The notes: a model not told the origin generated them from the sequence alone. A stretch of DNA of 64,000 nucleotides from Nocardia amikacinitolerans NBRC 108937 (GCF_001612615.1 NZ_BDAU01000030.1:62001-126000), one strand, 5' to 3'; counted from the first letter of the stretch, positions 8,742-17,509 are shown. A program made the numbers and translations.

Positions 8742-9632
8742 CTACCGAGGTGTCGCGTTGTCGACGGGTGAGCTACTCGTGGCGACCTGGTCGAGCACCG
8801 CCCTCAGCGCGCGGCGAGCCTGGTCGGCGATCGGCGCCAAGGCGGTGTGTCCGCTGCGGGCCAGCAGCTGTTGCGGGTCGCCGGCTTCGACAACAGTGGT
8901 GTCGCCGTCGGCGCGCACGACGACGTTCCAGGGCAACAGCAGCCCGATGCCGCGGTCGATGGCGAGCGCTCGAGCGGCCAACTGCGGGTGGCAGGCGCCG
9001 ACGATCACATAGTTCTCCATGGCCGCGTCGGCTGCCTCCTGCAGGGCCGCGCGCATGTCGAGTTCGTTGAGCACGGCGAATCCGTGTTCGGTCAACGCGG
9101 TTCGCACGGCGATCACCGTGTCGGTGAACGGGCTCGTGGTCCGCACCGTCAGTGGTGCCGCGGCGACGGGGACACGAATCTGGGTGAGCAGGTCGTGGGC
9201 GGCGACCGCCTCGTCGGGGCCGACCAGATACACCTCCGTCGGAGGGCCGACCACCCGGTACTGCGCCGCGCGCAGCCACTGTTCGAGGGCTCGATAGGCC
9301 TCGCCGATGCGCTGATAGTCGCCGTGGTGGATGGTGTGCGCGAAGAGGCCGGGTTCGGTGCGCTGCAGCGAGATCTCTCCCGCGTCAGACCCGAACGAGG
9401 CCGCGGCGACCGGCAGGGTGAACACGACCTCGGCCGCGGCGCCCGGGGTGAAGTCACCGACGTAGGTTGTCGAGGCCGGTCCGGCCGGTGCCAGCCCGGT
9501 GACCGCGGCGAACTCCTGCAGGGCCCGCAGGCCTGCGCCGATGTCCTCGCCCGTATGCTCGGCGCGCACGCGGCGGCGCAGCTCGAGGACGGTCTGCGGT
9601 GTTTGCTGGTCGACGCCTACCTGATATCGCAA
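8742..9632 (-). CDS. GyrI-like domain fused to a DUF302 domain
   Basis: This 296-residue protein has two recognisable parts. Residues 1-140 resemble the GyrI/AraC-effector small-molecule-binding fold, with the tell-tale HHGDYQRIGEAYRALEQWL and PTEVYLVGPDE segments. Residues 165-265 are a DUF302 domain (FTDTVIAVRTALTEHGFAVL, then IVGACHPQLAARAL and LLLPWNVVVR). The start is an unusual TTG at 9632, supported by a GAAGGAG site seven bases upstream. DUF302 proteins are often stress-linked. The gene is divergent from a universal stress protein gene, with DosR-like boxes in the shared region, so both may respond to hypoxia or redox stress. The function is unknown and that link is inference. Confidence 0.8.
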   Translation of the reverse strand: MRYQVGVDQQTPQTVLELRRRVRAEHTGEDIGAGLRALQEFAAVTGLAPAGPASTTYVGDFTPGAAAEVVFTLPVAAASFGSDAGEISLQRTEPGLFAHTIHHGDYQRIGEAYRALEQWLRAAQYRVVGPPTEVYLVGPDEAVAAHDLLTQIRVPVAAAPLTVRTTSPFTDTVIAVRTALTEHGFAVLNELDMRAALQEAADAAMENYVIVGACHPQLAARALAIDRGIGLLLPWNVVVRADGDTTVVEAGDPQQLLARSGHTALAPIADQARRALRAVLDQVATSSSPVDNATPR

Positions 9633-9756
9633 TGGAGGCTCCTTCGGTCGATCCTGGCGGGAAGGCCGTTGCCGTTCGCCGCGACCCGGTCATACCCTCG
9701 ACCCAACGCTAGTCGCGTACGCACCGGTCTCGTAGTGCCGAACAGACCGTGGGACA

Positions 9757-9852
9757 AGGACCTTCGTCCTCGCTGGCCCAACAGGCGCCACCGCCTGCCC
9801 GGCAGAGGACGAGCCGGGGGCCTTGGGCCCGTGCGCGGAGGACTTCCGACCC
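9757..9852 (+). promoter_or_regulatory. Three DosR/DevR-like boxes upstream of the stress gene
   Basis: Three 14-base sites fit the dormancy-regulator pattern GGGACTTTNGNCCC: AGGACCTTCGTCCT (9757-9770), GGGGCCTTGGGCCC (9817-9830) and AGGACTTCCGACCC (9839-9852). The third is closest to the gene and looks best. They lie 115-210 bp before a universal stress protein gene, a standard member of DosR regulons in mycobacteria. The sites are read directly; binding is inferred, and no dosR gene lies in this window. Confidence 0.6.
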
Positions 9853-9966
9853 CCGCGACACGCCGCAGCGGGTTCTTAGCCTGGAATCAGACAGCCGCTT
9901 CGGCGAGGGAGGACATTGGTCACACCCCTGATCGACCCCGCTGAACAACCTCTTCGAGGAGAACCC

Positions 9967-10833
9967 GTGAACACCACTGCTTCCTCTTCCACCGTCGTCG
10001 TCGGCACCGACGGCTCGGACTCGGCCGCGTACGCCGTGCGCTGGGCCGCCCGGGACGCGGCCGCCCACCGCACACCGCTGCACATCGTCACCGCCATCGG
10101 TTCGATGGTCGAGTTCGGTGCCGCGCTCGGCCCGGCCGCCATCGACTTCCAAGCGATCCGCGAGGACGGGGAGCGCACTCTGGAGCAGGCCAGGGCGCTC
10201 GCGGAACAAGCCGTAGGCGACCAGCGCCTCGAGATCACCACCGCGCTCGCCGAATCCGCGCCGATTCCCGCGCTGAAGGACAGCTCCAAGGACGCCCGTC
10301 TGCTCGTGGTCGGCACCCGCGGCCACGGTGCACTGCGGCGCGGACTGCTCGGCTCGGTCAGCACCTCCCTGGCCCGCCACGCGCAGTGCCCGGTCGCGGT
10401 CATCCCCGACGAAGATCCCGTTCCCACCGACGGCGCGGTGGTCGTCGGTGTGGACGGCTCCGCCTGTAGCGCCCATGCCGTCCGGGTGGCCTACGACCAA
10501 GCGGCCGTCCGCAACGTCGAGCTGGTTGCCGTGCACACCTGGTCGGAGGTCTACCGCTACATTCCGCGCGAGGAGATGCTGCAAGAAGACTCCGCGCTGC
10601 TCGCCGAAAGCCTCGCGGGCTACAGCGACCGCTACCCCGACGTGGCGGTTCGCCGCGTCGTCGTCGAGGACCGGCCCGCCCGACGACTCCTGCGCGAAGC
10701 CGAGGGCGCGCAACTGCTCGTCGTCGGCAGCCACGGACGCGGCGGGTTCGTCGGCATGACACTCGGCTCGGTCAGCCAGGCCGTCCTGCACGCGGCGCCA
10801 TGCCCGGTCCTCATCGCCCGCTGCCAAGACTGA
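9967..10833 (+). CDS. Universal stress protein, tandem UspA domains
   Basis: This is a 288-residue cytoplasmic protein made of two UspA domains (about residues 8-135 and 145-285), the form common in actinobacteria. Each carries the ATP-binding loop G-x2-G-x9-G-S: VGTRGHGALRRGLLGS and VGSHGRGGFVGMTLGS. I start it at GTG 9967 because GAGGAG lies six bases upstream; an ATG 51 bases earlier adds a segment with no homology to the family. Tandem USPs of this kind are induced under hypoxia and slow growth in mycobacteria, which fits the DosR-like boxes upstream. It converges on the MarR gene with a 10-bp gap. Confidence 0.92.
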   Translation: MNTTASSSTVVVGTDGSDSAAYAVRWAARDAAAHRTPLHIVTAIGSMVEFGAALGPAAIDFQAIREDGERTLEQARALAEQAVGDQRLEITTALAESAPIPALKDSSKDARLLVVGTRGHGALRRGLLGSVSTSLARHAQCPVAVIPDEDPVPTDGAVVVGVDGSACSAHAVRVAYDQAAVRNVELVAVHTWSEVYRYIPREEMLQEDSALLAESLAGYSDRYPDVAVRRVVVEDRPARRLLREAEGAQLLVVGSHGRGGFVGMTLGSVSQAVLHAAPCPVLIARCQD

Positions 10834-10843
10834 TCACGCCCGT

Positions 10844-11281
10844 CTATTCGCCGCTTTCGAGATCGAGCACGGCGGTCAGCAGGTGGCGGAGACGGGCAAG
10901 GTCGTCCGCGCCGAGCGCCTGACGCCATCGCTGTTCGACCTGTTCGCCAGCTGTTCGCGTCACCCGCAGCGCGTGCCTGCCGCGGTCGGTGAGACACAGC
11001 AGTTTCGCGCGGGCGTCGCCGGGGTCGCTCACGCGCGACACATATCCGGCGCGCTCGAGTGTCACCGCGACCTGAGCCACGGCCTGCGGTGACACCCCGA
11101 TGTCGGCAGCCAAATCCACCGCGCGCCGACCGCCGCCGAGCAGACGCACAAGAACCAGCACGTGCGCCGGACGCAATCCGTCCAGTCCCTCGGCGGCGAA
11201 AACCGCACGCAAAGTCCGGGTGTTCGTTTCGGCCAGGGCTTGGACCAGGCCGGGAACGGTGCGGTGCGAGCGGATGGTCAT
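10844..11281 (-). CDS. MarR-family regulator
   Basis: This is a 145-residue winged-helix regulator of the MarR family. It has the typical core: LRPAHVLVLVRLLGGG, then AVDLAADIGVSPQAVAQVAVTLERAGYV (recognition helix), then the wing RVSDPGDARAKLLCLTDRGRHAL (about residues 33-105). ATG 11281 was chosen over a start 45 bases upstream because the longer form adds an unrelated basic leader. It is divergent from the LpqC-like esterase gene, and a perfect inverted repeat lies between them, so it probably represses both itself and the esterase. The ligand is unknown. Confidence 0.88.
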   Translation of the reverse strand: MTIRSHRTVPGLVQALAETNTRTLRAVFAAEGLDGLRPAHVLVLVRLLGGGRRAVDLAADIGVSPQAVAQVAVTLERAGYVSRVSDPGDARAKLLCLTDRGRHALRVTRTAGEQVEQRWRQALGADDLARLRHLLTAVLDLESGE

Positions 11282-11311
11282 GACGGCCACTCTGGCAGGC
11301 CTCGGCACACC

Positions 11312-11342
11312 TCGACAAATAGACAAGACCCTTGTCTATAAT
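11312..11342 (+). promoter_or_regulatory. Promoter with perfect MarR operator and leaderless start
   Basis: A perfect -10 (TATAAT, 11337-11342) overlaps a perfect palindrome, TAGACAAG-ACC-CTTGTCTA (11320-11338). A weak -35 (TCGACA) lies at 11312. The ATG of the esterase is only five bases past the -10, so its mRNA should start at or beside the start codon. A repressor bound to the palindrome would block RNA polymerase directly. Confidence 0.82.
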
Positions 11343-11347
11343 CCCGT

Positions 11348-12268
11348 ATGTCTTTGTCACGACCGCTGTCGACCGCCCTCACCACCGCGGCTCTGCTGCT
11401 CGCCGCCGCGGGCTGCGCCGCCCACCCCGGCGGCGCGGCCGCCGAACCCGCGGCATCGACCGAGCACTCGCTGGAAAGCGGCGGACTCTCGCGCGACTAC
11501 CGCGTCTACCGGCCCGCCGCCGCGCGCGACGGCGCTCCGCTCGTGGTCGTCCTGCACGGCGGCTACGGCTCCGGCGCTCAGGCCGAACGCGCCTACGGCT
11601 GGAACGAGCAGGCCGACGCCGACGGTTTCGTTGTCGCCTATCCCGACGGCCTGTCGCGCGCGTGGAACACCGAGGGTGGCGATTGTTGCGGACCCGCCGA
11701 GCGCCGCTCCGTCGACGACGTCGCGTTCATCTCCGCGATGGTCGCCGCCATCACCCGCGAGCACGGAATCGATTCCGCCCGTGTCTATCTCACCGGTATG
11801 AGCAACGGCGGCATCATGGCCTACACCCTCGCCTGCCGCACCGCGCTCTTCGCCGCCGTCGCCCCCGTGGCCGCCACTCGGCTCGCCGACTGCCCCGCCC
11901 CGGCACCGGTCTCGGTCCTGCACATCCACGGCAGCGCCGACGAGGCCGTCCGCTACGACGGCGCCCCCGGCGACAACAGAAGCACCGTCATCGACGGACC
12001 GTCCGTGCCCGAACTGCACGCCGAATGGCGCCGCCACCAGGGCTGCCCAGACCAGGTGATCACCGCCGCGGGCCCGGTCACCACCTCCCGCGCCACCTGC
12101 CCCGAGGACCGGGAAGTCACCCTGATCACCATCGACGGCGCCGGACACCAATGGCCAGGAGCCGATCCCACCCCGATGCGCGAACGCCTCCTCGGCACCG
12201 ACCCGCCGAGCACGGCTCTCGACGCGACGGCCACGATCGCGCAGTTCTTCGCCCGGCACCGTCGATGA
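11348..12268 (+). CDS. lpqC: LpqC-like exported esterase (PHB depolymerase family)
   Basis: This is a 306-residue esterase of the polyhydroxybutyrate depolymerase family, similar in length and layout to mycobacterial LpqC. Residues 1-23 are a lipoprotein signal ending in LAAAGC, which places the enzyme on the cell surface. The alpha/beta-hydrolase features are the oxyanion segment VVLHGGYGSG (about 73-82), the nucleophile motif GMSNGG (about 156-161) and a C-terminal histidine in GAGHQWPG. A DCCGP motif lies between them. The start follows a perfect -10 by five bases, so translation is probably leaderless. The MarR neighbour and its operator suggest induction by a small molecule. The symbol rests on family resemblance. 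Confidence 0.82.
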   Translation: MSLSRPLSTALTTAALLLAAAGCAAHPGGAAAEPAASTEHSLESGGLSRDYRVYRPAAARDGAPLVVVLHGGYGSGAQAERAYGWNEQADADGFVVAYPDGLSRAWNTEGGDCCGPAERRSVDDVAFISAMVAAITREHGIDSARVYLTGMSNGGIMAYTLACRTALFAAVAPVAATRLADCPAPAPVSVLHIHGSADEAVRYDGAPGDNRSTVIDGPSVPELHAEWRRHQGCPDQVITAAGPVTTSRATCPEDREVTLITIDGAGHQWPGADPTPMRERLLGTDPPSTALDATATIAQFFARHRR

Positions 12269-12432
12269 CGTTCGGCGCCAAAGCATTCCGGCCGTATCAA
12301 TCGGACGGTGCCGCCAGTGCCGCGTCCAGAATGGTCGGCGCGGTAACCGACCGACGGCCACCTCCATCCCGCCAGACCGACTGGACGTCACCTTCAGTCA
12401 GCCGACCTGCTTGCCCTGGTGGGCCGACCGAG

Positions 12433-12475
12433 GGTGACCTTTGGTGCGGTGGGGCGAGGAATGGTGACCTTTGGT
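12433..12475. repeat. Two 13-bp direct repeats
   Basis: GGTGACCTTTGGT occurs at 12433-12445 and again at 12463-12475, exactly 30 bp apart, downstream of both flanking convergent genes. Such repeats can mark the end of a lost insertion element or a protein-binding array. No transposase is nearby, so I leave it unassigned. Confidence 0.5.
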
Positions 12476-12500
12476 CGGCGTTGCTTGTTCAAGCTGGGCG

Positions 12501-13736
12501 CTAGCCGATTTCGACGACTCGCGCCCAGTTGGGTGGTCGGTCCGGGACGTAGTCGGAATCGCGTTCGTTGTACGAGGGTGCGCGGCGGAACAGGCCGACG
12601 ACGGTGCGGCAGGCCGGTGCGGCTGTCGGCCAGGGTGTCTGACCGTCGGTGAGGACCACGACGACGTCCGGGCGTTGTTGGGCACGAAGGGCTTTGGCGA
12701 AACCGGTGCGGAGGTCGGTGCCGCCGCCGCCCACCAGCGGGATACCCTCGGCCGCGCAGATCGGGTGCGCGATCCGGGCGGCCGCGTCGCAGGACAATAC
12801 GGTGACCAGGTCGCGGCGACCGCCCACCGCACGGCAGATGGCGGTCACTTCGAGTAGGGCGCTGCCGAGTTCGGTGTCGCTGACCGAACCGGAGGTATCG
12901 ATGATCACGCTGACGCGGGGCGGTGTGCGCCGCAGGCTCGGCAGGACGACACCGGGCACGCCTGCCGAGCGCCGCGCGGGTCTGCGATAGGTGTAGTCCT
13001 CCCCGACGCCGGGCGCCGAGACAGCCGCGCGCAGTGCCGCGCCCAGCAGATCGCGCCACGGCTGCGGTGGATGGAACACTTCCCGCGCCCAGCGCCGCCA
13101 TCCTTCGGGCGCGTCGCCCGGGCGGCCGGTGATGCCCTGCGCCACCAGGAAGCGCACGCCGTCGCGTTCCTGTTCGCTGAGTCCGTCCGCGCCGAGCGGC
13201 CCCAGCTCCCACTCGCGCTCCGAGCCGTCGGCGCCGCTACCGCAATCGAGCCACGCCATCTCCGGTGTGTACGTTCCGAACCGGAACTCCCGCAGGTACT
13301 CCTCCATGAGTTTGCCCGCGGGCAAGTCGATGTCGGCGGGCAGGATCGCACCTTCCGGGCGGACCAGGCCGTCGCCGAAGATGTCGTCGTTGATCTCGAA
13401 GTCGGCGGCGATGTTCATGCGCAGCCTTTCCCCCGGCCCGCTCAGTTCGTGCTCGCGGGCGAAGCGCTCACCGCGGCCGTGATGATCGCGCAGCAGGTGC
13501 GACACCTCGTGCACCAGCACGCCGGCCAGTTCCTCGACGGGCATGCCGTCGACGAACGCGGGCGAAACATAGCAGCGCCAGTACCGGTCCACACTCATCG
13601 TCGGGACGCGGCGCGATTCGACGATGTGCAGCGCGAACAGCGCGGTCGCCAGGTAGGGCCGTACCCGCACCGCGTACAGCCTGGCGGCGAAGAGCTTCTC
13701 CAGATCCAGTTTCGGATCCGCTGCCCGCGCCGTCAT
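12501..13736 (-). CDS. vWA-like protein with HExxH metallopeptidase domain (DUF2201 type)
   Basis: This is a 411-residue two-domain protein. The N-terminal half is a putative metallopeptidase with a HEVSH zinc motif (residues 76-80) in the helix VLVHEVSHLLRDHH. The C-terminal half is a von Willebrand A-like domain with the metal-site motif DTSGS (280-284), a later GGGGTDLRTG and VVVLTDGQTPW. The ATG at 13736 overlaps the stop of the MoxR gene by four bases, so the two are coupled. MoxR ATPases commonly remodel or load partners through vWA proteins, and here the vWA protein also carries a possible protease. The substrate is unknown. The same gene pair is widespread in actinomycetes without a settled role. 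Confidence 0.85.
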   Translation of the reverse strand: MTARAADPKLDLEKLFAARLYAVRVRPYLATALFALHIVESRRVPTMSVDRYWRCYVSPAFVDGMPVEELAGVLVHEVSHLLRDHHGRGERFAREHELSGPGERLRMNIAADFEINDDIFGDGLVRPEGAILPADIDLPAGKLMEEYLREFRFGTYTPEMAWLDCGSGADGSEREWELGPLGADGLSEQERDGVRFLVAQGITGRPGDAPEGWRRWAREVFHPPQPWRDLLGAALRAAVSAPGVGEDYTYRRPARRSAGVPGVVLPSLRRTPPRVSVIIDTSGSVSDTELGSALLEVTAICRAVGGRRDLVTVLSCDAAARIAHPICAAEGIPLVGGGGTDLRTGFAKALRAQQRPDVVVVLTDGQTPWPTAAPACRTVVGLFRRAPSYNERDSDYVPDRPPNWARVVEIG

Positions 13737-14962
13737 CGGCCCGCTCGCACGAGGTCGGCGGCGCGATCCGCGCGCCGCGACACCGACACCACGCCCGTCA
13801 GCTTCTCGATCGACGCCGGTACCTCCCAATTGCCTTGGCGCAGTGTGGCGAGCGTGGTCGCGGCGACGACAACCAGATCCGGCGGGCCGGTTTCGATCGC
13901 CCGCACCAACAGCGCCCACGCCGCATCCCAGCGGGACTTCTCCGGGCGCTTACGCACCGCGGCGACCACACCGTCGAGCACGGCCTGGCGCAGATCCCCG
14001 CGCTCGGGGAGCTCGGCGCCCGCCGGATCGGCCAGCAGCTTCTCGGGGTCCGGAAGGTCCATTCGGTCCAGGCTGGTCAGCAGCTCGAAACCCGGTCCGT
14101 CCCCGACCGTCCCCCGGACCAACAGCGAAAGCACGTCCTTGGTAGAGCCCGCGGCGGTGGCGAACGCGATCAGCCGCAGCGCCATCTCCCAGCTGCGAGG
14201 CGATGCCCACGCACCGCCCCGCCGCGCTTCACTGCTCGGCATCTGATGCACGAGCTTCGGGCGCGCCGCGAGCAGCACGCACACCGCGCGACGCGCGAAT
14301 GCCACTGCCTCCGTGAGCTTTTCCGGATCGAGCCGCGGCAGTGTCGCGCGCGGCCATGTCCCGCCGAGACCACGAACGACCACATCGTGATCGTGCACCC
14401 ACTGCAGGTGCACGAACCGATTGGCCAGCGGCGGGCTCAGCTCCCAGCCGTCGGCCGCCGACGAGCGCGGATTGGCCGCCGCGACGATCCGGACGCCGGG
14501 CGGCAGCTTCAGCGCGCCGATCCGCCGCTCCAGCACGAGCCGCAGCAGTGCGGCCTGCACGGCGGGCGGCGCGGTGGAGAGCTCGTCGAGGAACAGCAGC
14601 CCCCGGCCCGCCTTGACCAAGCGCACCGCCCAGTCCGGTGGCGCCATCGGAACACCGTGCTCGGCGGGGTCGGCGCCGACGATCGGCAGACCCGAAAAGT
14701 CCGACGGCTCGTGCACGCTCGCGATCACCGTGGTCAGCGGAAGCTCCAGTGTCTCGGCGAGCTGCATGAGGGCGGCGGTCTTGCCGATTCCCGGTTCGCC
14801 CCAGAGCAGCACCGGCAGGTCGGCGGCTACCGCCAGGGTGAGGGCCTCCAGTTGGGTGTCGGTTCGCGGTTCGGTGGTGGTCGCGCCGAGGAGGGTCAGC
14901 AGATCGGCGGCGATATCGAGCTGGGAAGTGTGGGCAGCGAGGTCCGTGACAGCAGCAGACAT
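13733..14962 (-). CDS. MoxR-type AAA+ ATPase
   Basis: This is a 409-residue AAA+ ATPase of the MoxR group. Walker A is GEPGIGKT (55-62), Walker B is GLLFLDEL (121-128) and sensor 1 is AAANP (161-165). The C-terminal 200 residues are an alpha-helical extension. ATG 14962 was chosen because AAGG lies eight bases upstream; a GTG nine bases earlier would overlap that site. The stop overlaps the start of the vWA/HExxH gene. It probably acts as a chaperone that assembles or activates a target together with that partner, at the expense of ATP. Confidence 0.9.
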   Translation of the reverse strand: MSAAVTDLAAHTSQLDIAADLLTLLGATTTEPRTDTQLEALTLAVAADLPVLLWGEPGIGKTAALMQLAETLELPLTTVIASVHEPSDFSGLPIVGADPAEHGVPMAPPDWAVRLVKAGRGLLFLDELSTAPPAVQAALLRLVLERRIGALKLPPGVRIVAAANPRSSAADGWELSPPLANRFVHLQWVHDHDVVVRGLGGTWPRATLPRLDPEKLTEAVAFARRAVCVLLAARPKLVHQMPSSEARRGGAWASPRSWEMALRLIAFATAAGSTKDVLSLLVRGTVGDGPGFELLTSLDRMDLPDPEKLLADPAGAELPERGDLRQAVLDGVVAAVRKRPEKSRWDAAWALLVRAIETGPPDLVVVAATTLATLRQGNWEVPASIEKLTGVVSVSRRADRAADLVRAGR

Positions 14963-15112
14963 GTGAATCACCTTGTATTGTAGAAGGATTGATTGATTCG
15001 ACGCGGGACGTGGTCCGGTCGCAGGTCGTCGGGTGGTAGTGCCGCGCTGCGTGCGCAGCGGTCAGGAGCGGCAGGCGGCCGCACAGCGCCGCAGCGCACG
15101 GCGGACGCGGTT

Positions 15113-16474
15113 TCAGTAGGTCGTCGCGTTGCGCGGGTGCGCGCGGCGGTCTCGTGGACGGCGAGCGCCGGGATAGTTGGGGACGAGCTGCGATTCGGAT
15201 AGCCCGGATCGATAGAGCCCGTAGGTGATTCGCTGTCGCGCGGAGGCTTCCAATGCATCTCGGAGAGCGCCGTCGCGCAGGACCGCCTCGGGGCCGAGCA
15301 GGCCTTCGACGACGGCGAGCGCGCCCGCGGTGTCACCGTGTGCGAGCCGTTCGCGAACGCCCGTGAGGCAGTCCGGTTGGCGATGTGCCCGATCGATCGC
15401 CTGCAGGCAGGGCAGCGGGGTGCCGCTCAAAGCGGCCAGGAGTTCCTCGCGCCGAATCTCGGCCGGGTCGTGGTCCAGCGCGGACAGCACACCGTCGACC
15501 AAGCCGATACGGTGTTGCTCGCCGCCGCATTCCACCAAATGTGTTCGCTCCCACCGGGTCGGCCCCCGGACGGATTCGCTCGGCGAACAGTCCGGCGCCA
15601 GCGCGACGGCGACCAGCGGATGCAGTCGTTCGAGCGAGATCGCGCCGGTGCGAAGCAGTTCCAGGTCGGGTGGTTGCCAGGTCGCGGCGTCGGGCAGCAC
15701 CGGAAGCGCCGAGACAGCTCCGGCCGGATATGTCGTCACGATCCGCAAGCCGACAGTGCCCAGTTCGGCGATCACCCGATGCCGAGCGCCCAACCGCATC
15801 AGGACGGTATTCTCCTGTCGCCCTTCGGCATCGAGCAGGATTCGGGCCTCGGCGGCCCAGCGATCAACGGCGTACCCGCGATCCCGCGACACGATCTCCA
15901 GCAGAGCGGGGTCCAGCGCCGACCGGTCGGCGTCCGGTGCGGCTCCGCACCGCAGCCGCAACTCGTCGGACCTGCGCGCGTCCCAGAGGTGACGATGCAG
16001 GTCCATCCGGAAACGGCGGTCCGGCCGTGGATGCGGATGCGGACTCTCGAAGCCGGATCCATCCCACAGCGCGAGGGCCACCCGCTGCCCGGAATCCGCC
16101 CACGTCGGCGCGGTACGAACCACCAGGTGCACGAAATCGTCTGTGCCACAGGCGTATCGAGCGAGCGTGATCGTCAACCCCGGCCGGAGCAGGCCGTCCG
16201 GAGCGACCCTCGGCAGGTGCCAGCGCAGCAGATCTGGAGCCAAATGCCGGAGATCGGACCGGATTTCAGCCGCCAGCTCACGGCCGTAAGTCCGTGCCAC
16301 AGAACGTAAATCGATACCGACGTCGAAACCAGCAGCGGCACAAGCCCCCGCCCAGTCCCCGGCGCGACGCCGAGCGGTAGCGGTCTCGATCATGGAGGGC
16401 GGCACGGCGAACTCACGCACGCGCGGCCAGAAGGAAAGGCGGGAATCGTCCCCATTCGTCTTCGCGGTGAGCAT
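15113..16474 (-). CDS. Unknown protein, third member of the MoxR-vWA operon
   Basis: This is a 453-residue protein I do not recognise. It opens the operon, 150 bp upstream of the MoxR gene on the same strand. It has no membrane segment or signal peptide. It is rich in Arg and Trp/His-containing motifs (LLRWHLPRVAPDGLLRPG, FRMDLHRHLWDARRSDELR) and ends in a basic, disordered tail. Two internal stretches with a RRxGDWAGACxAAGF pattern look like short helical repeats. I use ATG 16474; AAGG lies nine bases before it, and the GTG six bases earlier touches that site. By position it is the likely client or specificity factor for the MoxR-vWA pair. That is inference only. Confidence 0.7.
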   Translation of the reverse strand: MLTAKTNGDDSRLSFWPRVREFAVPPSMIETATARRRAGDWAGACAAAGFDVGIDLRSVARTYGRELAAEIRSDLRHLAPDLLRWHLPRVAPDGLLRPGLTITLARYACGTDDFVHLVVRTAPTWADSGQRVALALWDGSGFESPHPHPRPDRRFRMDLHRHLWDARRSDELRLRCGAAPDADRSALDPALLEIVSRDRGYAVDRWAAEARILLDAEGRQENTVLMRLGARHRVIAELGTVGLRIVTTYPAGAVSALPVLPDAATWQPPDLELLRTGAISLERLHPLVAVALAPDCSPSESVRGPTRWERTHLVECGGEQHRIGLVDGVLSALDHDPAEIRREELLAALSGTPLPCLQAIDRAHRQPDCLTGVRERLAHGDTAGALAVVEGLLGPEAVLRDGALRDALEASARQRITYGLYRSGLSESQLVPNYPGARRPRDRRAHPRNATTY

Positions 16475-16796
16475 CAGCACTCACCTTGGACGAACGGGAC
16501 CCCCAATCTGCGATCAGAAGGAATCATCATCGCGTCGATCATAGAGCGTGCCACCGAGACCCGCCAACCATGGGGCCGCGAAACCGGCTCGCCCTGGGTC
16601 CCGCACCCACGGGACCTGCTGCCCGAGCGGGCGACTTCCTGTTCTTCGTTCTGGAGGCCGCCTGACTCGGATCGTCCGGACCGCACGGTTCGGCCTACGA
16701 ATCCGGCCTGGCAACACCGCACGCTCCTGGCCTTCAGAGTCGCATGGTTCGTACCCCACGCGGCGTTCAGTGGAGTGGCAACGCGCACGCTCGGAT
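16475..16796. other. Intergenic region upstream of the MoxR operon, no gene seen
   Basis: About 320 bp lie between the membrane-protein gene and the first gene of the MoxR-vWA operon. I see no supported coding frame. On the minus strand TATGAT (forward 16538-16543) could be a -10, but no good -35 accompanies it. Confidence 0.4.
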
Positions 16797-17423
16797 CTAG
16801 CGCGGCGGCTGGTTCTGGGGCGGATACTGGTGCGGCACAGGGTTTCTCGGTGCGGGCGCCGTCCGCGCCGCGGCGGCGACCACCGTCGCGAGGGTGGCGG
16901 CGAATGCGGCGAGCGCGCACGGGATGGACAACCAGTAGGTGTCCTCGAAGAGGAATTCGAACTGTGCGGCGCCGAGCACCGCTTCCACCATGCCGGACAG
17001 GAGCATGCCGGCGGCCACCGCCGCGAGCGCGCGCAGCACGGGATATCGCGCGCCCATCCCCGCGAGCGCGCAGATACCGGTGAGGATCGCGAGCAGGATC
17101 ATCAGCGCGAGCATGACGTCGGACCACAGGAAGCGGTAACTCGAGGAGAACGCGTTGGCGAGACGGAAGACGATGGCGAGCAACGCGGCGACCAGCAGTA
17201 GACCGCCCGCGACCCGCTCCATCGCACCGCCGCTCGCCGGTCGGCTCGCCGGACCATTCCCGGGCGGCACCGCGGCGGGCATGCCGAGCGGCGGTGCGCC
17301 GTACGGATGCGGCTGACCGAGATAGGGCGGCGGAGGACTCTGCTGCGGATTCACTTGCCCGTGGTACGGATTCGACTGACCCGGTACGTACCCACCCTGA
17401 CCCGGCGGCATCGGATTTCCCAT
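16797..17423 (-). CDS. Membrane protein with Pro/Gly-rich N-terminus
   Basis: This is a 208-residue protein. Residues 1-65 are a low-complexity cytoplasmic region rich in Pro, Gly, Gln and Tyr (MGNPMPPGQGGYVPGQ and similar). They are followed by four membrane segments at about 72-92, 103-125, 130-150 and 165-190, and a short Pro/Gln-rich tail. The layout is frequent in actinobacterial membrane proteins of unknown role. The start at 17423 follows a strong GGAGGAG site; longer frames lack any such support. It lies 86 bp downstream of crtB on the same strand and could be read through from the carotenoid operon, though I see no functional link. Confidence 0.75.
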   Translation of the reverse strand: MGNPMPPGQGGYVPGQSNPYHGQVNPQQSPPPPYLGQPHPYGAPPLGMPAAVPPGNGPASRPASGGAMERVAGGLLLVAALLAIVFRLANAFSSSYRFLWSDVMLALMILLAILTGICALAGMGARYPVLRALAAVAAGMLLSGMVEAVLGAAQFEFLFEDTYWLSIPCALAAFAATLATVVAAAARTAPAPRNPVPHQYPPQNQPPR

Positions 17424-17509
17424 CGGTAGTACTCCTCCCCGGCCCTCCGGCCGCACCAACGAACCGCTACGACGAAGGACCCTAGTGACTCGGGCCGTGC
17501 CACGCCGCA

